DNA of 33,057 nucleotides, taken from contig JAUCBJ010004788.1 of assembly GCA_032718475.1 (NCBI GenBank), positions 1 to 33,057 on the forward strand. Reading direction: 5' to 3'. Below the pieces are notes generated by a model that saw nothing but the letters and a program-made list of their open reading frames with translations, searched no databases and was not told where the DNA came from. Position 1 is the first letter of the stretch; each line of letters begins with the position of its first letter. This DNA comes from Nemertoderma westbladi (Eukaryota > Xenacoelomorpha > Nemertodermatida > Nemertodermatidae). Position numbers and translations under genes: made by a program. Positions 13,501-25,900 of the stretch are shown here, piece after piece.

Positions 13501-16500
13501 TCCACCAAGGACGGGATCATAACCTACGAGTTAACTGGTGCGGGGGCGGCAGCCTTCCAGATAGATGTGAACAGCGGGGTCATCTACACCAAGGAGTCCC
13601 TGGATAGAGAGACAACGGCTTCCTACACTTTCGAGATAAAGGTTAGTAGTTGAAAAGATTCTTCATATGATACGAGAAGAGTTACAACTGGTTAGCCAAA
13701 TCTTTATCAGTTAGCCAATCATATGCGTTTAAAAGTATTGAAGAATTTCTGGTGGGAAATTTAAAATAGATTTTCCGTTAGACTGATTAAAGATTGTGAT
13801 ATTGTAGGCCCATTTTCTGATTATAGTACAGTAAGTCATTGTAGGCCTGCCGTCTGTGTCTTCAGTTTGTATACATACCGGTATTCAATCCCGTGTAATG
13901 TTACCTAGGCTAGTGACGGTAATAGCATCTCCAAAACTCAGAATATCGATGTCACCGTACTGGATGTCAATGACAATGCCCCGGACTTTGGCGCGGCGGC
14001 TGTTTACTTCAACGTTGACGAGATGTCTACAGCAGATATCCACGACTTTAGTCCAACGTCTGATGCTGACGCAGCTACTGATGACAACAACGTAATCAAC
14101 TTTTCTTTAGAAGGTAATGTTAGGTATATGCATTGTATATTTCGTATGATATATGCGTAGGGTATTAGTAAGTAAGCCTATGCAAGTAGGATGGAAATTA
14201 TTGAAAATTGTCACTAATAAAAAATCAATAACAAAAAGAAGACAACTTCCATAAGGGGAAATTCGACTCAAATTACAGCTGATTACTGTCAAAAATATAA
14301 CTGTAACCTGTTATATTGTCTTTAGTTTATTGTTTTGATTAGGATAACGTTCCACTAACTTGCTCCTTTCCCTAAATTAAAGCCGAGATGGGATATTTAT
14401 TGTTCCAACTTCCCGTCTCGCTTTAGATTGTTTGCATTAATATATTTTATTTATGTATTCAGGGACTGGTGCGTCTGACTTTGTCATCCACCCCACAACC
14501 GGTATATTCAAGGCTGCTGCCACGGGAATTGATTACGAGGCTGGAGTGACGAGTTACAAACTCACCGTGGTTGCTAAGGACCGGGCTGGGGACGCCACCA
14601 AGAACCCCCTGGTAACGCGTCACACGGTCGTGGTGCGAGTGAAGCCTATTAATGAAGCCACACCCGTAATAACTGCCCCGGCAGGGCCAGTTACTGTGTG
14701 CGAGGATGTTGTGGTCGGATACCCGGTTTATACGGTAAGTAGAGTGGGTTCTATGTGCGCGGCTTTGGGTACCTGATATTATAAGGTGAGTGCGTGGGGG
14801 GTTCAGTTTATACAAAGGTATGTTATCGTTGCCCCCCACCCACATATCATTTAATATTTCTCAACTTCATACATTTTAGGTTACTGTAACGGATGCTGAT
14901 GAACCACAATGGTTCTTTGACTATTCCGATAACCCAGGCAACTTGAACACGGTAATCACCCAGAGTATCGTGAAATTGTCCTTGTCGGGAACAGATGCCG
15001 GTCTCTTTAAGATACATCCCTTCTCCGGTCAGATTGAGGTTAGTAACTTTCAAGGTAAAATAAATAATTTTAATTACAAATAAGTTTTGTATTTATAGTC
15101 TCCGCTAAATATAATTATCTTAATGAATTCAAAAATATATATGGGGTCTATTAATTTTCGCAATCACCTATCCGCCGGCCGGTTTCCTTTTAAAGAAACG
15201 TCTTGAGAAAGTCAAGGGCTGACCTTTATCCACCAGGCTTATTCTCTCCATAAGCTCGCCAAGGCACAAGATTGTACACTGGCTGGTCCTCACGGCTAAA
15301 CAATATCATGCAAAGCGGAGGTGGTTCCGTTCAAGTGCCAAGCTTTCAGGGAATAGTGACATCCCTCCAATGCTGTAGTATAGAGGTGTGGGTGGATGAA
15401 GATGTGACCATTGTATTTGACACAGTGAACTTGACCTATATAGTTGAACATTCTTTGTGTTTGTGCCACCTTTCCGGATCAGGATCGAGATTATCACTCA
15501 TGGGATCCCGTTTTCCGGGATCGGGATTGCAATTTTGGATTATATTCCTTATTAATTATTTATTATTAAATATTAATTATTAATTGATAGTATATGGCGG
15601 GATTTGGCTTTTGGGTAACACTCACTTTATCTTTCTTACGAAATATTAGTAAGATAAAAAAATATTTAAATTATCTTACAATTGATTACTTGATGGTTTA
15701 CTGACATAAAAATTCGATACAATCAAAACATTTCCGTTCTGCTGGAACTATTTATCAGATATTCAACAAATTTACTTAACTATACTTACTTCGGGACCCC
15801 GGTCAAAAAAGTCGCGATCGGGATCGGGACAGAGATTTAATTTTTTGCCAGGATCCCGGTTTCTCTGGATCGGGATCCCGTTTAAACACTAGCCAACCAG
15901 AGATTTGCTATAGCAGTTAGAGTCCAGCATGGACTTCCATGTAGGAATACTGGTTCTACTGCTGCTCTAAATCATCGAACCTTGTGATTCCGTATTATTC
16001 TATGGGACTTCCAAATCCTGGACAGATTATTTATTGCTCCACATGCTTTCCACTTACACCCTCACCTATTCTAAGGTCTTATTCACCTAACATCCGGGTC
16101 CATGATCCCAAGTGTATAGCGGAGAAGTCATCCACATTACCACATAGGCGTTCATAATCTAAAGGAAAATCAGATTACGAGAAAAATAGAGCAGAGCTAT
16201 TCAATATTCACTGTCGTCTATTATTTAGGATCGCATAACCCGATCATGAACGTTAAAACAAAAATTGTTTTCCACATTCAGAACATCTGAGGAAAATAAT
16301 TATTTTCATCACTCTATCACATAAGTCCACTCAGCCTTTCATCCACTGGGGTCGATAAAATGAGTACCAGTTAAATGACTGGGAGCAAAACTTGGGATAG
16401 GAGTAGCGCCCACCCCTACCCTCTCGGGTAGCAGCTATCGAAAGAGGAGTCTTCGGGTCGCCTCCGGCTTCGGCCGACTGTTTGCTTGCTTTGATCACAT

Positions 16501-16929
16501 AAGTATGCTACAGTTTACTCAATCCGGTATTAATATATCCCTCCTTCATTCACCCAATTGTGTATCTTACTTACAAATATAAACATTTTATGATAATGTA
16601 ATGTAATATTTTAATATTTACTATATTAATTCTACAACTATAAAGGTCGCTCAGGCTTTGGATTACGAGACCAAGACATCCTATTCGCTGACATTGAATG
16701 CTAAAGATAACGCAGGTGGACTTGGTGGCCTTACTGCTGTACCGAAAACTCTTACTGTTAATGTCTGCAACGTTAATGATGTAAAGGTGAGTCTTATATG
16801 TCTACAACATAACGTAATGGTGAGTCTTATATGTCTACAACATAACGTAATTGTTAATTTTACTTTTTACGACGTTAATATATACGTCATGTATATTTAA
16901 TGTATTATTATTATTATTATTATTATTAA

Positions 16930-16969
<40 letters not shown>

Positions 16970-19900
16970 GTTATATTAATATTATATTCTGTATAGTATC
17001 AACACCTAAAACAATGCTACACATTACACAGTATGCTTAGCTATTATCAAATACCAAAAAACTGTAAAATAATATAGACTGTCTTGGAATAGTGACTTTA
17101 GTCAGGTTTCCAGCTGTCTCTCTAATGGAGTTTATTAGCCATGGGAATCAGTTTGGATGTAGTCGTAGTCCATTAAGGAACCTAGGTCGGGGATTTGAAG
17201 TAATTAGAAGTTAATGAATACACCAGCTGTAGGTGTTCTGGTGAGGTGTCCTGGTGAGGTGTCCTGAGGAAATGCCACGGTGAGGTGTCCTGATGAAATG
17301 CCACGGTGAGGTGTCCTAGTAAGGTGTCCTGGTGAGGTGTCCTTGAGAGGTGTCCTGGTGAGGTGCCCGTTGAGGTGTCCTGGTGAGGTGTCCTGGTGAG
17401 GTGCCCTGTTGAGGTGGCCTGGTGAGGTGTCCTGGTGGGGTGCCCTGATGAAATGCCCCGGTGAGGTGTCCTAATAAGATGTCCAGGTGAGGTGTCCTAG
17501 TAAGGTGTCCAGGTGAGGTGCCCTGGTGAGGTGTCCTTGTGAGGTCTCCTGTTTAGGTGTCCTGGTGAGGTGTCCTGATGAAATGCCCCGGTGAGTTGTC
17601 CTAGTAAGGTGTCCTGGTGAGGTGTCCTTGGGAGGTGTCCTGGTGAGGTCCCCTGTTGAGGTGTCCTGGTGAGGTGTCCTGGTGGGGTGCCCTGATGAAA
17701 TGCCCCGGTGAGGTGTCCTTGTAAGGTGTCCAGGTGAGGTGACCTGATGAAGTGCCCCGGTGAGGTGTCCTTGTGAGGTGTCCTGGTGAGGTGCCCTGTT
17801 GAGGTGGCCTTGTGAGGTGTCCTGGTGGGGTGCCCTGATGAAATGCCCCGGTGTGGTGTCCTAGTAAGATGTCTGGGAGAGGTGTCCTAGTAAGGTGTCC
17901 AGGTAAGGTGACCTGATGAAGTGCCCCGGTGAGGTGTCCTTGTGAGGTGTCCTGGTAAGGTGCCCTGTTGAGGTGGCCTGGTGAGGTGTCCTGGTGAGGT
18001 GCCCTGTTGGGGTGGCCTGGTGAGGTGTCCTGGTGGGGTGCCCTGATGAAATGCCCCGGTGAGGTGTCCTACTAAGATGTCCAGGTGAGGTGTCCTAGTA
18101 AGGTGTCCTGGTAAGGTGACCTGATGAAATGCCCCGGTGAGGTGTCCTAGTAAGATGTCCAGGTGAGGTGTCCTTAGTAAAGTGTCCAGGTAATGTGACC
18201 TGATGAAATGCCCCGGTGAGGTGCCCTAGTAAAATGTCCAGGTGAGGTGTCCTAGTAAGGTGTCCAGGTAAGGTGGCCTGGTGAGGTGTCCTGGTGAGGT
18301 GTCCTAGTAAGGTGTCCAGGTGAGGTGTCCTTAGTAAAGTGTCCAGGTAAAGTGTCCTGGTGGGGTGCCCTGATGAAATGCCCCGGTGTGGTGTCCTAGT
18401 AAGATATCCGGGAGAGGTGTCCTAGTAAGGTGTCCAGGTAAGGTGACCTGATGAGTGCCCCGGTGAGGTGTCCTTGTGAGGTGTCCTGGTGAGGTGCCCT
18501 GTTGAGGTGGCCTGGTGAGGTGTCTTGGTGAGGTGCCCTGTTGGGGTGGCCTGGTGAGGTGTCCTGGTGGGGTGCCCTGATGAAATGCCCCGGTGAGGTG
18601 TCCTAGTAAGATGTCCAGGTGAGGTGTCCTATTAAGGTGTCCAGGTAAGGTGACCTGATGAAATGCCCCGGTGAGGTGTCCTAGTAAGATGTCCAGGTGA
18701 GGTGTCCTTAGTAAAGTGTCCAGGTAATGTGACCTGATGAAATGCCCCGGTGAGGTGTCCTAGTAAGATGTCCAGGTGAGGTGTCCTAGTAAGGTGTCCA
18801 GGTAAGGTGGCCTGGTGAGGTGTCCTGGTGAGGTGTCCTAGTAAGGTGTCCAGGTGAGGTGTCCTTAGTAAAGTGTCCAGGTAAGGTGGCCTGGTGAGGT
18901 GTCCTGGTGAGGTGCCCTGGTGAGGTGTTGTAATTGGTGATGAGTAATTGTAATTACTAATTGTAATTACTTAGTGATGGTAATTGGTGTAAGGTGTACA
19001 GTTACCACAATGGTCAATCTTGGTAGTTTTGTAAATATGAAGCGCAATACTTACGGGGTACATTGATATTTTGGCACCTGGTTATTTTAAAAAGTGTTCC
19101 AAAGACGCCACAAATTGTTTCGTAAGGATTAAATTTCACATTTATGACTGTAAAAACTTAAACGAAGAAAATAACAGGTACATTTTGTTGTTATCAAACA
19201 CGGTTTGTTGTTATCAAACACAGTTTGTTGAACTATTTGGTTTGTCTAACAATGCGTTACTTGTTGGCAGTACTAACCGACAGTATATCGCGTCCGTTGA
19301 TCTATCGCAGCCGATTTGCACCGAAGTTAGTCCGCTGATAACCCGAGAAGACGATACGACGAAGAAAGTGGCGTTATCGTGCGGCGACAGTAGCGAGACG
19401 TTAACTGGCGGGGCCCCCAAGTACCTCATACACAGTATCAACGGGTTGTCTCCCTACACCGCGGGCGGGGTCCAACCTTACACCGGTAATGAGTTCACCA
19501 TAAACGCGGCCAATGAACTCGTAGCAGTGGGACCATTCGATTACGAGACAATCGATAGGTTAGTGATGAGGGAGTGAAAGCTGAGTACAATACTAGTGAA
19601 AGAATCGAAATTCTGATATTTATGCGTAAAAGATACAGAAAATCAATAAGTTACATATAACTTGTTGCGATTTCGAAAATTGCAATTAATAATATTAACT
19701 GTGTCTTAACATCTTCAGTGTTATGTTGTATATTAACATAAAATGCATCTGGCACACTGGTTTTTACTATGATAGTGTTATTATTATTAAATTGTATTTT
19801 ACAATTTTTATATTGTGGTACACAGGAGACAATAAAAGAGTTCATATTTGTTTATTGATTTGATTTATTGAATCTTATTTAGTGGTAGAAATTCAAATAT

Positions 19901-22900
19901 TACTTTTATTATCTCGGGAAATAAAGTATTTTTTTCCCAGGAAATAAAGTAATGACTGATGTTATCTTTACCTAACAGATATAATCTCCTTGTCCATTTT
20001 ATCGACGACGATGGTGGTACAATAGCTCACACGGCCACCCTCCAGGTTCTTGTCTTTATTACCGATGTTATTGAGGAAACTCCAGTTATTTCTAACCTTC
20101 CGGCCAACATTGATATGCCTGAATCTACCGTGGTTGATACTGTTATTGTAGACGCCGACTCTAAACTGGGTAAGTGGAATCTACCGTGGTTGATACTGTT
20201 ATTATAGACGCCGACTCCAAACTGGGTAAGTGGAATCTACCGTGGTTGATACTGTTGGTGTAGACGCCGACTCCAAACTGGGTAAGTGGAATCTACCGTG
20301 GTTGATACTGTTGGTGTAGACGCCGACTCCAAACTGGGTAAGTGGAATCTACCGTGGTTGATACTGTTGGTGTAGACGCCGACTACAAACTGGGTAAGTG
20401 GAATCTACCGTGGTTGATACTGTTGGTGTAGACGCCGACTCCAAACTGGGTAAGTGGAATCTACCGTGGTTGATACTGTTGGTGTAGACGCCGAATCCAA
20501 ACTGGGTAAGTGGAATCTACCGCGGTTGATACTGTTATTGTAGACGCCGACTCCAAACTGGGTAAGTGGAATCTACCGTGGTTGATACTGTTGGTGTAGA
20601 CGCCGACTCCAAACTGGGTAAGTGGAATCTACCGTGGTTGATACTGTTGGTGTAGACGCCGACTCCAAACTGGGTAAGTGGAATCTACCGTGGTTGATAC
20701 TGTTATTGTAGACGCCGACTCCAAACTGGGTAAGTGGAATCTACCGTGGTTGATACTGTTGGTGTAGACGCCGACTTCAAACTGGGTAAGTGGAATCTAC
20801 CGTGGTTGATACTGTTGGTGTAGACGCCGACTCCAAACTGGGTAAGTGGAATCTACCGTGGTTGATACTGTTGGTGTAGACGCCGACTACAAACTGGGTA
20901 AGTGGAATCTACCGTGGTTGATACTGTTGGTGTAGACGCCGACTCCAAACTGGGTAAGTGGAATCTACCGCGGTTGATACTGTTATTATAGACGCCGACT
21001 CCAAACTGGGTAAGTGGAATCTACCGTGGTTGATACTGTTGGTGTAGACGCCGACTCCAAACTGGGTAAGTGGAATCTACCGTGGTTGATACTGTTGGTG
21101 TAGACGCCGACTTCAAACTGGGTAAGTGGAATCTACCGTGGTTGATACTGTTGGTGTAGACGCCGACTCCAAACTGGGTAAGTGGAATCTACCGTGGTTG
21201 ATACTGTTGGTGTAGACGCCGACTCCAAACTGGGTAAGTGGAATCTACCGTGGTTGATACTGTTGGTGTAGACGCCGACTCCAAACTGGGTAAGTGGAAT
21301 CTACCGTGGTTGATACTGTTATTGTAGACGCCGACTCCAAACTGGGTAAGTGGAATCTACCGTGGTTGATACTGTTGGTGTAGACGCCGACTTCAAACTG
21401 GGTAAGTGGAATCTACCGTGGTTGATACTGTTGGTGTAGACGCCGACTCCAAACTGGGTAAGTGGAATCTACCGTGGTTGATACTGTTGGTGTAGACGCC
21501 GACTCCAAACTGGGTAAGTGGAATCTACCGTGGTGGATACTGTTGGTGTAGACGCCGACTCCAAACTGGGTAAGTGGAATCTACCGTGGTTGATACTGTT
21601 GGTGTAGACGCCGACTCCAAACTGGGTAAGTGGAATCTACCGTGGTTGATACTGTTGGTGTAGACGCCGACTCCAAACTGGGTAAGTGGAATCTACCGTG
21701 GTTGATACTGTTGGTGTAGACGCCGACTCCAAACTGGGTAAGTGGAATCTACCGTGGTTGATACTGTTATTATAGACGCCGACTCCAAACTGGGTAAGTG
21801 GAATCTACCGTGGTTGATACTGTTATTGTAGACGCCGACTCCAAACTGGGTAAGTGGAATCTACCGTGGTTGATACTGTTGGTGTAGACGCCGACTCCAA
21901 ACTGGGTAAGTGGAATCTACCGTGGTTGATACTGTTGGTGTAGACGCCGACTCCAAACTGGGTAAGTGGAATCTACCGCGGTTGATACTGTTATTATAGA
22001 CGCCGACTCCAAACTGGGTAAGTGGAATCTACCGTGGTTAATACTGTTGGTGTAGACGCCGACTCCAAACTGGGTAAGTGGAATCTACCGCGGTTGATAC
22101 TGTTATTATAGACGCCGACTCCAAACTGGGTAAGTGGAATCGACCGTGGTTGATACTGTTGGTGTAGACGCCGACTCCAAACTGGGTAAGTGGAATCTAC
22201 CGTGGTTGATACTGTTGGTGTAGACGCCGACTCCAAACTGGGTAAGTGGAATCTACCGTGGTTGATACTGTTGGTGTAGACGCCGACTCCAAACTGGGTA
22301 AGTGGAATCTACCGTGGTTATTACTGTTATTGTAGACGCCGACTCCAAACTGGGTAAGTGGAATCTACCGTGGTTGATACTGTTGGTGTAGACGCCGACT
22401 CCAAACTGGGTAAGTGGAATCTACCGTGGTTGATACTGTTGGTGTAGACGCCGACTCCAAACTGGGTAAGTGGAATCTACCGCGGTTGATACTGTTATTA
22501 TAGACGCCGACTCCAAACTGGGTAAGTGGAATCTACCGTGGTTGATACTGTTGGTGTATAGACGCCGACTCCAAACTGGGTAAGTGGAATCTACCGTGGT
22601 TGATACTGTTGGTGTAGACGCCGACTCCAAACTGGGTAAGTGGAATCTACCGTGGTTGATACTGTTATTGTAGACGCCGACTCCAAACTGGGTAAGTGGA
22701 ATCTACCGTGGTTGATACTGTTGGGGTAGACGCCGACTCCAAACTGGGTAAGTGGAATCTACCGTGGTTGATACTGTTGGTGTAGACGCCGACTCCAAAC
22801 TGGGTAAGTGGAATCTACCGTGGTTGATACTGTTGGTGTAGACGCCGACTCCAAACTGGGTAAGTGGAATCTACCGTGGTTGATACTGTTGGTGTAGACG

Positions 22901-25900
22901 CCGACTCCAAACTGGGTAAGTGGAATCTACCGTGGTTGATACTGTTGGTGTAGACGCCGACTCCAAACTGGGTAAGTGGAATCTACCGTGGTTGATACTG
23001 TTGGTGTAGACGCCGACTCCAAACTGGGTAAGTGGAATCTACCGCGGTTGATACTGTTATTATAGACGCCGACTCCAAACTGGGTAAGTGGAATCTACCG
23101 TGGTTAATACTGTTGGTGTAGACGCCGACTCCAAACTGGGTAAGTGGAATCTACCGTGGTTGATACTGTTATTATAGACGCCGACTCCAAACTGGGTAAG
23201 TGGAATCTACCGTGGTTGATACTGTTGGTGTAGACGCCGACTCCAAACTGGGTAAGTGGAATCTACCGTGGTTGATACTGTTGGTGTAGACGCCGACTCC
23301 AAACTGGGTAAGTGGAATCTACCGTGGTGGATACTGTTGGTGTAGACGCCGACTCCAAACTGGGTAAGTGGAATCTACCGTGGTTGATACTGTTGGTGTA
23401 GACGCCGACTCCAAACTGGGTAAGTGGAATCTACCGTGGTTGATACTGTTGGTGTAGACGCCGACTCCAAACTGGGTAAGTGGAATCTACCGTGGTTGAT
23501 ACTGTTGGTGTAGACGCCGACTCCAAACTGGGTAAGTGGAATCTACCGTGGTTGATACTGTTATTATAGACGCCGACTCCAAACTGGGTAAGTGGAATCT
23601 ACCGTGGTTGATACTGTTATTGTAGACGCCGACTCCAAACTGGGTAAGTGGAATCTACCGTGGTTGATACTGTTGGTGTAGACGCCGACTCCAAACTGGG
23701 TAAGTGGAATCTACCGTGGTTGATACTGTTGGTGTAGACGCCGACTCCAAACTGGGTAAGTGGAATCTACCGTGGTTGATACTGTTGGTATAGACGCCGA
23801 CTCCAAACTGGGTAAGTGGAATCTACCGTGGTTGATACTGTTGGTGTAGACGCCGACTCCAAACTGGGTAAGTGGAATCTACCGTGGTTGATACTGTTAT
23901 TATAGACGCCGACTCCAAACTGGGTAAGTGGAATCTACCGTGGTTGATACTGTTATTGTAGACGCCGACTCCAAACTGGGTAAGTGGAATCTACCGTGGT
24001 TGATACTGTTGGTGTAGACGCCGACTCTAAACTGGGTAAGTGGAATCTACCATGGTTGATACTGTTGGTGTAGACGCCGACTCCAAACTGGGTAAGTGGA
24101 ATCTACCGTGGTTGATACTGCTATTGTAGACGCCGACTCCAAACTGGGTAAGTGGAATCTACCGTGGTTGATACTGTTATTGTAGACGCCGACTCCAAAC
24201 TGGGTAAGTGGAATCTACCGTGGTTGATACTGTTGGTGTAGACGCCGACTCCAAACTGGGTAAGTGGAATCTACCGTGGTTGATACTGTTGGTGTAAACG
24301 CCGACTCCAAACTGGGTAAGTGGAATCTACCGTGGTTGATACTGTTATTATAGACGCCGACTCCAAACTGGGTAAGTGGAATCTACCGTGGTTGATACTG
24401 TTGGTGTAGACGCCGACTTCAAACTGGGTAAGTGGAATCTACCGTGGTTGATACTGTTATTATAGACGCCGACTCCAAACTGGGTAAGTGGAATCTACCG
24501 TGGTTGATACTGTTGGTGTAGACGCCGACTCCAAACTGGGTAAGTGGAATCTACCGTGGTTGATACTGTTGGTGTAGACGCCGACTCCAAACTGGGTAAG
24601 TGGAATCTACCGTGGTTGATACTGTTGGTGTAGACGCCGACTCCAAACTGGGTAAGTGGAATCTACCGTGGTTGATACTGTTGGTGTAGACGCCGACTCC
24701 AAACTGGGTAAGTGGAATCTACCGTGGTTGATACTGTTATTGTAGACGCCGACTCCAAACTGGGTAAGTGGAATCTACCGTGGTTGATACTGTTATTGTA
24801 ATCATCGACTCCAACCATGGTATAAGTGATAACACCAGTAAATAGGGTGCAACATATTCTTGTTTCTTTCATTTTTATTGATATTGTTTCTACCAATTAT
24901 TGTTAAAGTAATTTGAGGTTAGTTTGGAAATGGCGTGTTTAGTATTCAAATTAAATTAATTTAATTAATATATTAAGAGAATGTAACAGGTTACATTGGT
25001 TTTTTCTAATCAAAACAATAATATGAAAAACTAGATTTAATAGGCGACAAATTTGTCCGCAGAGATCACTCTTTTCACTTGCGATATTATCTGAATTTTA
25101 GACTTTAGTTTATTTGTTGCTTTAGTTAAATTGTAAAATAATTTAGAAATTACGATAGGGACATTATTGAATTATTTACAGAGGATGATTACAACGACTG
25201 CGTGGCGTCCGGGTCCCAGTGCCTTCCGACCTACGAGTATTCTATCAGCATCAACCCCCCGGACGTAAATACAGGATACGGAAAGAAATTCTACGTGGAG
25301 AAACTCACCGGAAAGTTGCGGCTCTCAAAAACCGTCGATTTCGAGGACACAACCTTGACGACGAAAACACCGATAATCACATACACCTGTACGTATTTGT
25401 TAGTGTTAGGGTAAAAACACAGAAAACTGTCGGCTAAAATTAACTTCACTAAAATACGGAAAAGTATAAATTTTCTAAGAACATATATATTTCACAGAGA
25501 ATTTCATGGAGATACTGATAATGGTTTATCTCCTTCAGCCTTTTTTTTTAATTTTTTAATCTACAAATACCCCCAAAATTATCGCGTTACGGTTGAAATA
25601 TTAGTTATTTAATCACGGACATATTTATAGGCCTAGTTCGGGTTTGACAATTTAATATCGCCAATAATAAATTAACCTTAAGATAGCTGACAATATTTAT
25701 TTACAGTGACAGATTCCACCTCGGGTGATGTGAAAACCGGTAAATCAGCTACCAACACGTTCGATGTTACCGTTACTGTAGTTGATGTAAACGATGTGTC
25801 TCCAATATTCGCCAAGCAACCCGCATCCCCCACTTACCAAGCATTGTACGAGGGCTGTATTCCAGAGAACGCCGGTCTGGGAACTTCTGTTAGTTGTCTG

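Noticed and set aside
14459-14845. 128-codon minus-strand ORF
   Set aside because: Antisense shadow of cadherin exon 12.
16787-16819. Use of the second exon 14 donor
   Set aside because: It would insert 11 residues into the conserved linker between VNDVK and PIC. Possible as rare alternative splicing but not as the main form.
19071-19310. Upstream extension of exon 15 as coding sequence
   Set aside because: The frame is open, but the text has no cadherin features. Joining exon 14 to 19311 restores the VNDVKPIC linker and is supported by a branch point at 19271. The AG at 19283 is too close to that branch point.
20121-24830. Minus-strand repetitive proteins within the 56-bp array
   Set aside because: Frames arise because the unit lacks stops in some registers. 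There is no start context or family similarity, and the unit is explained as copied exon plus donor.
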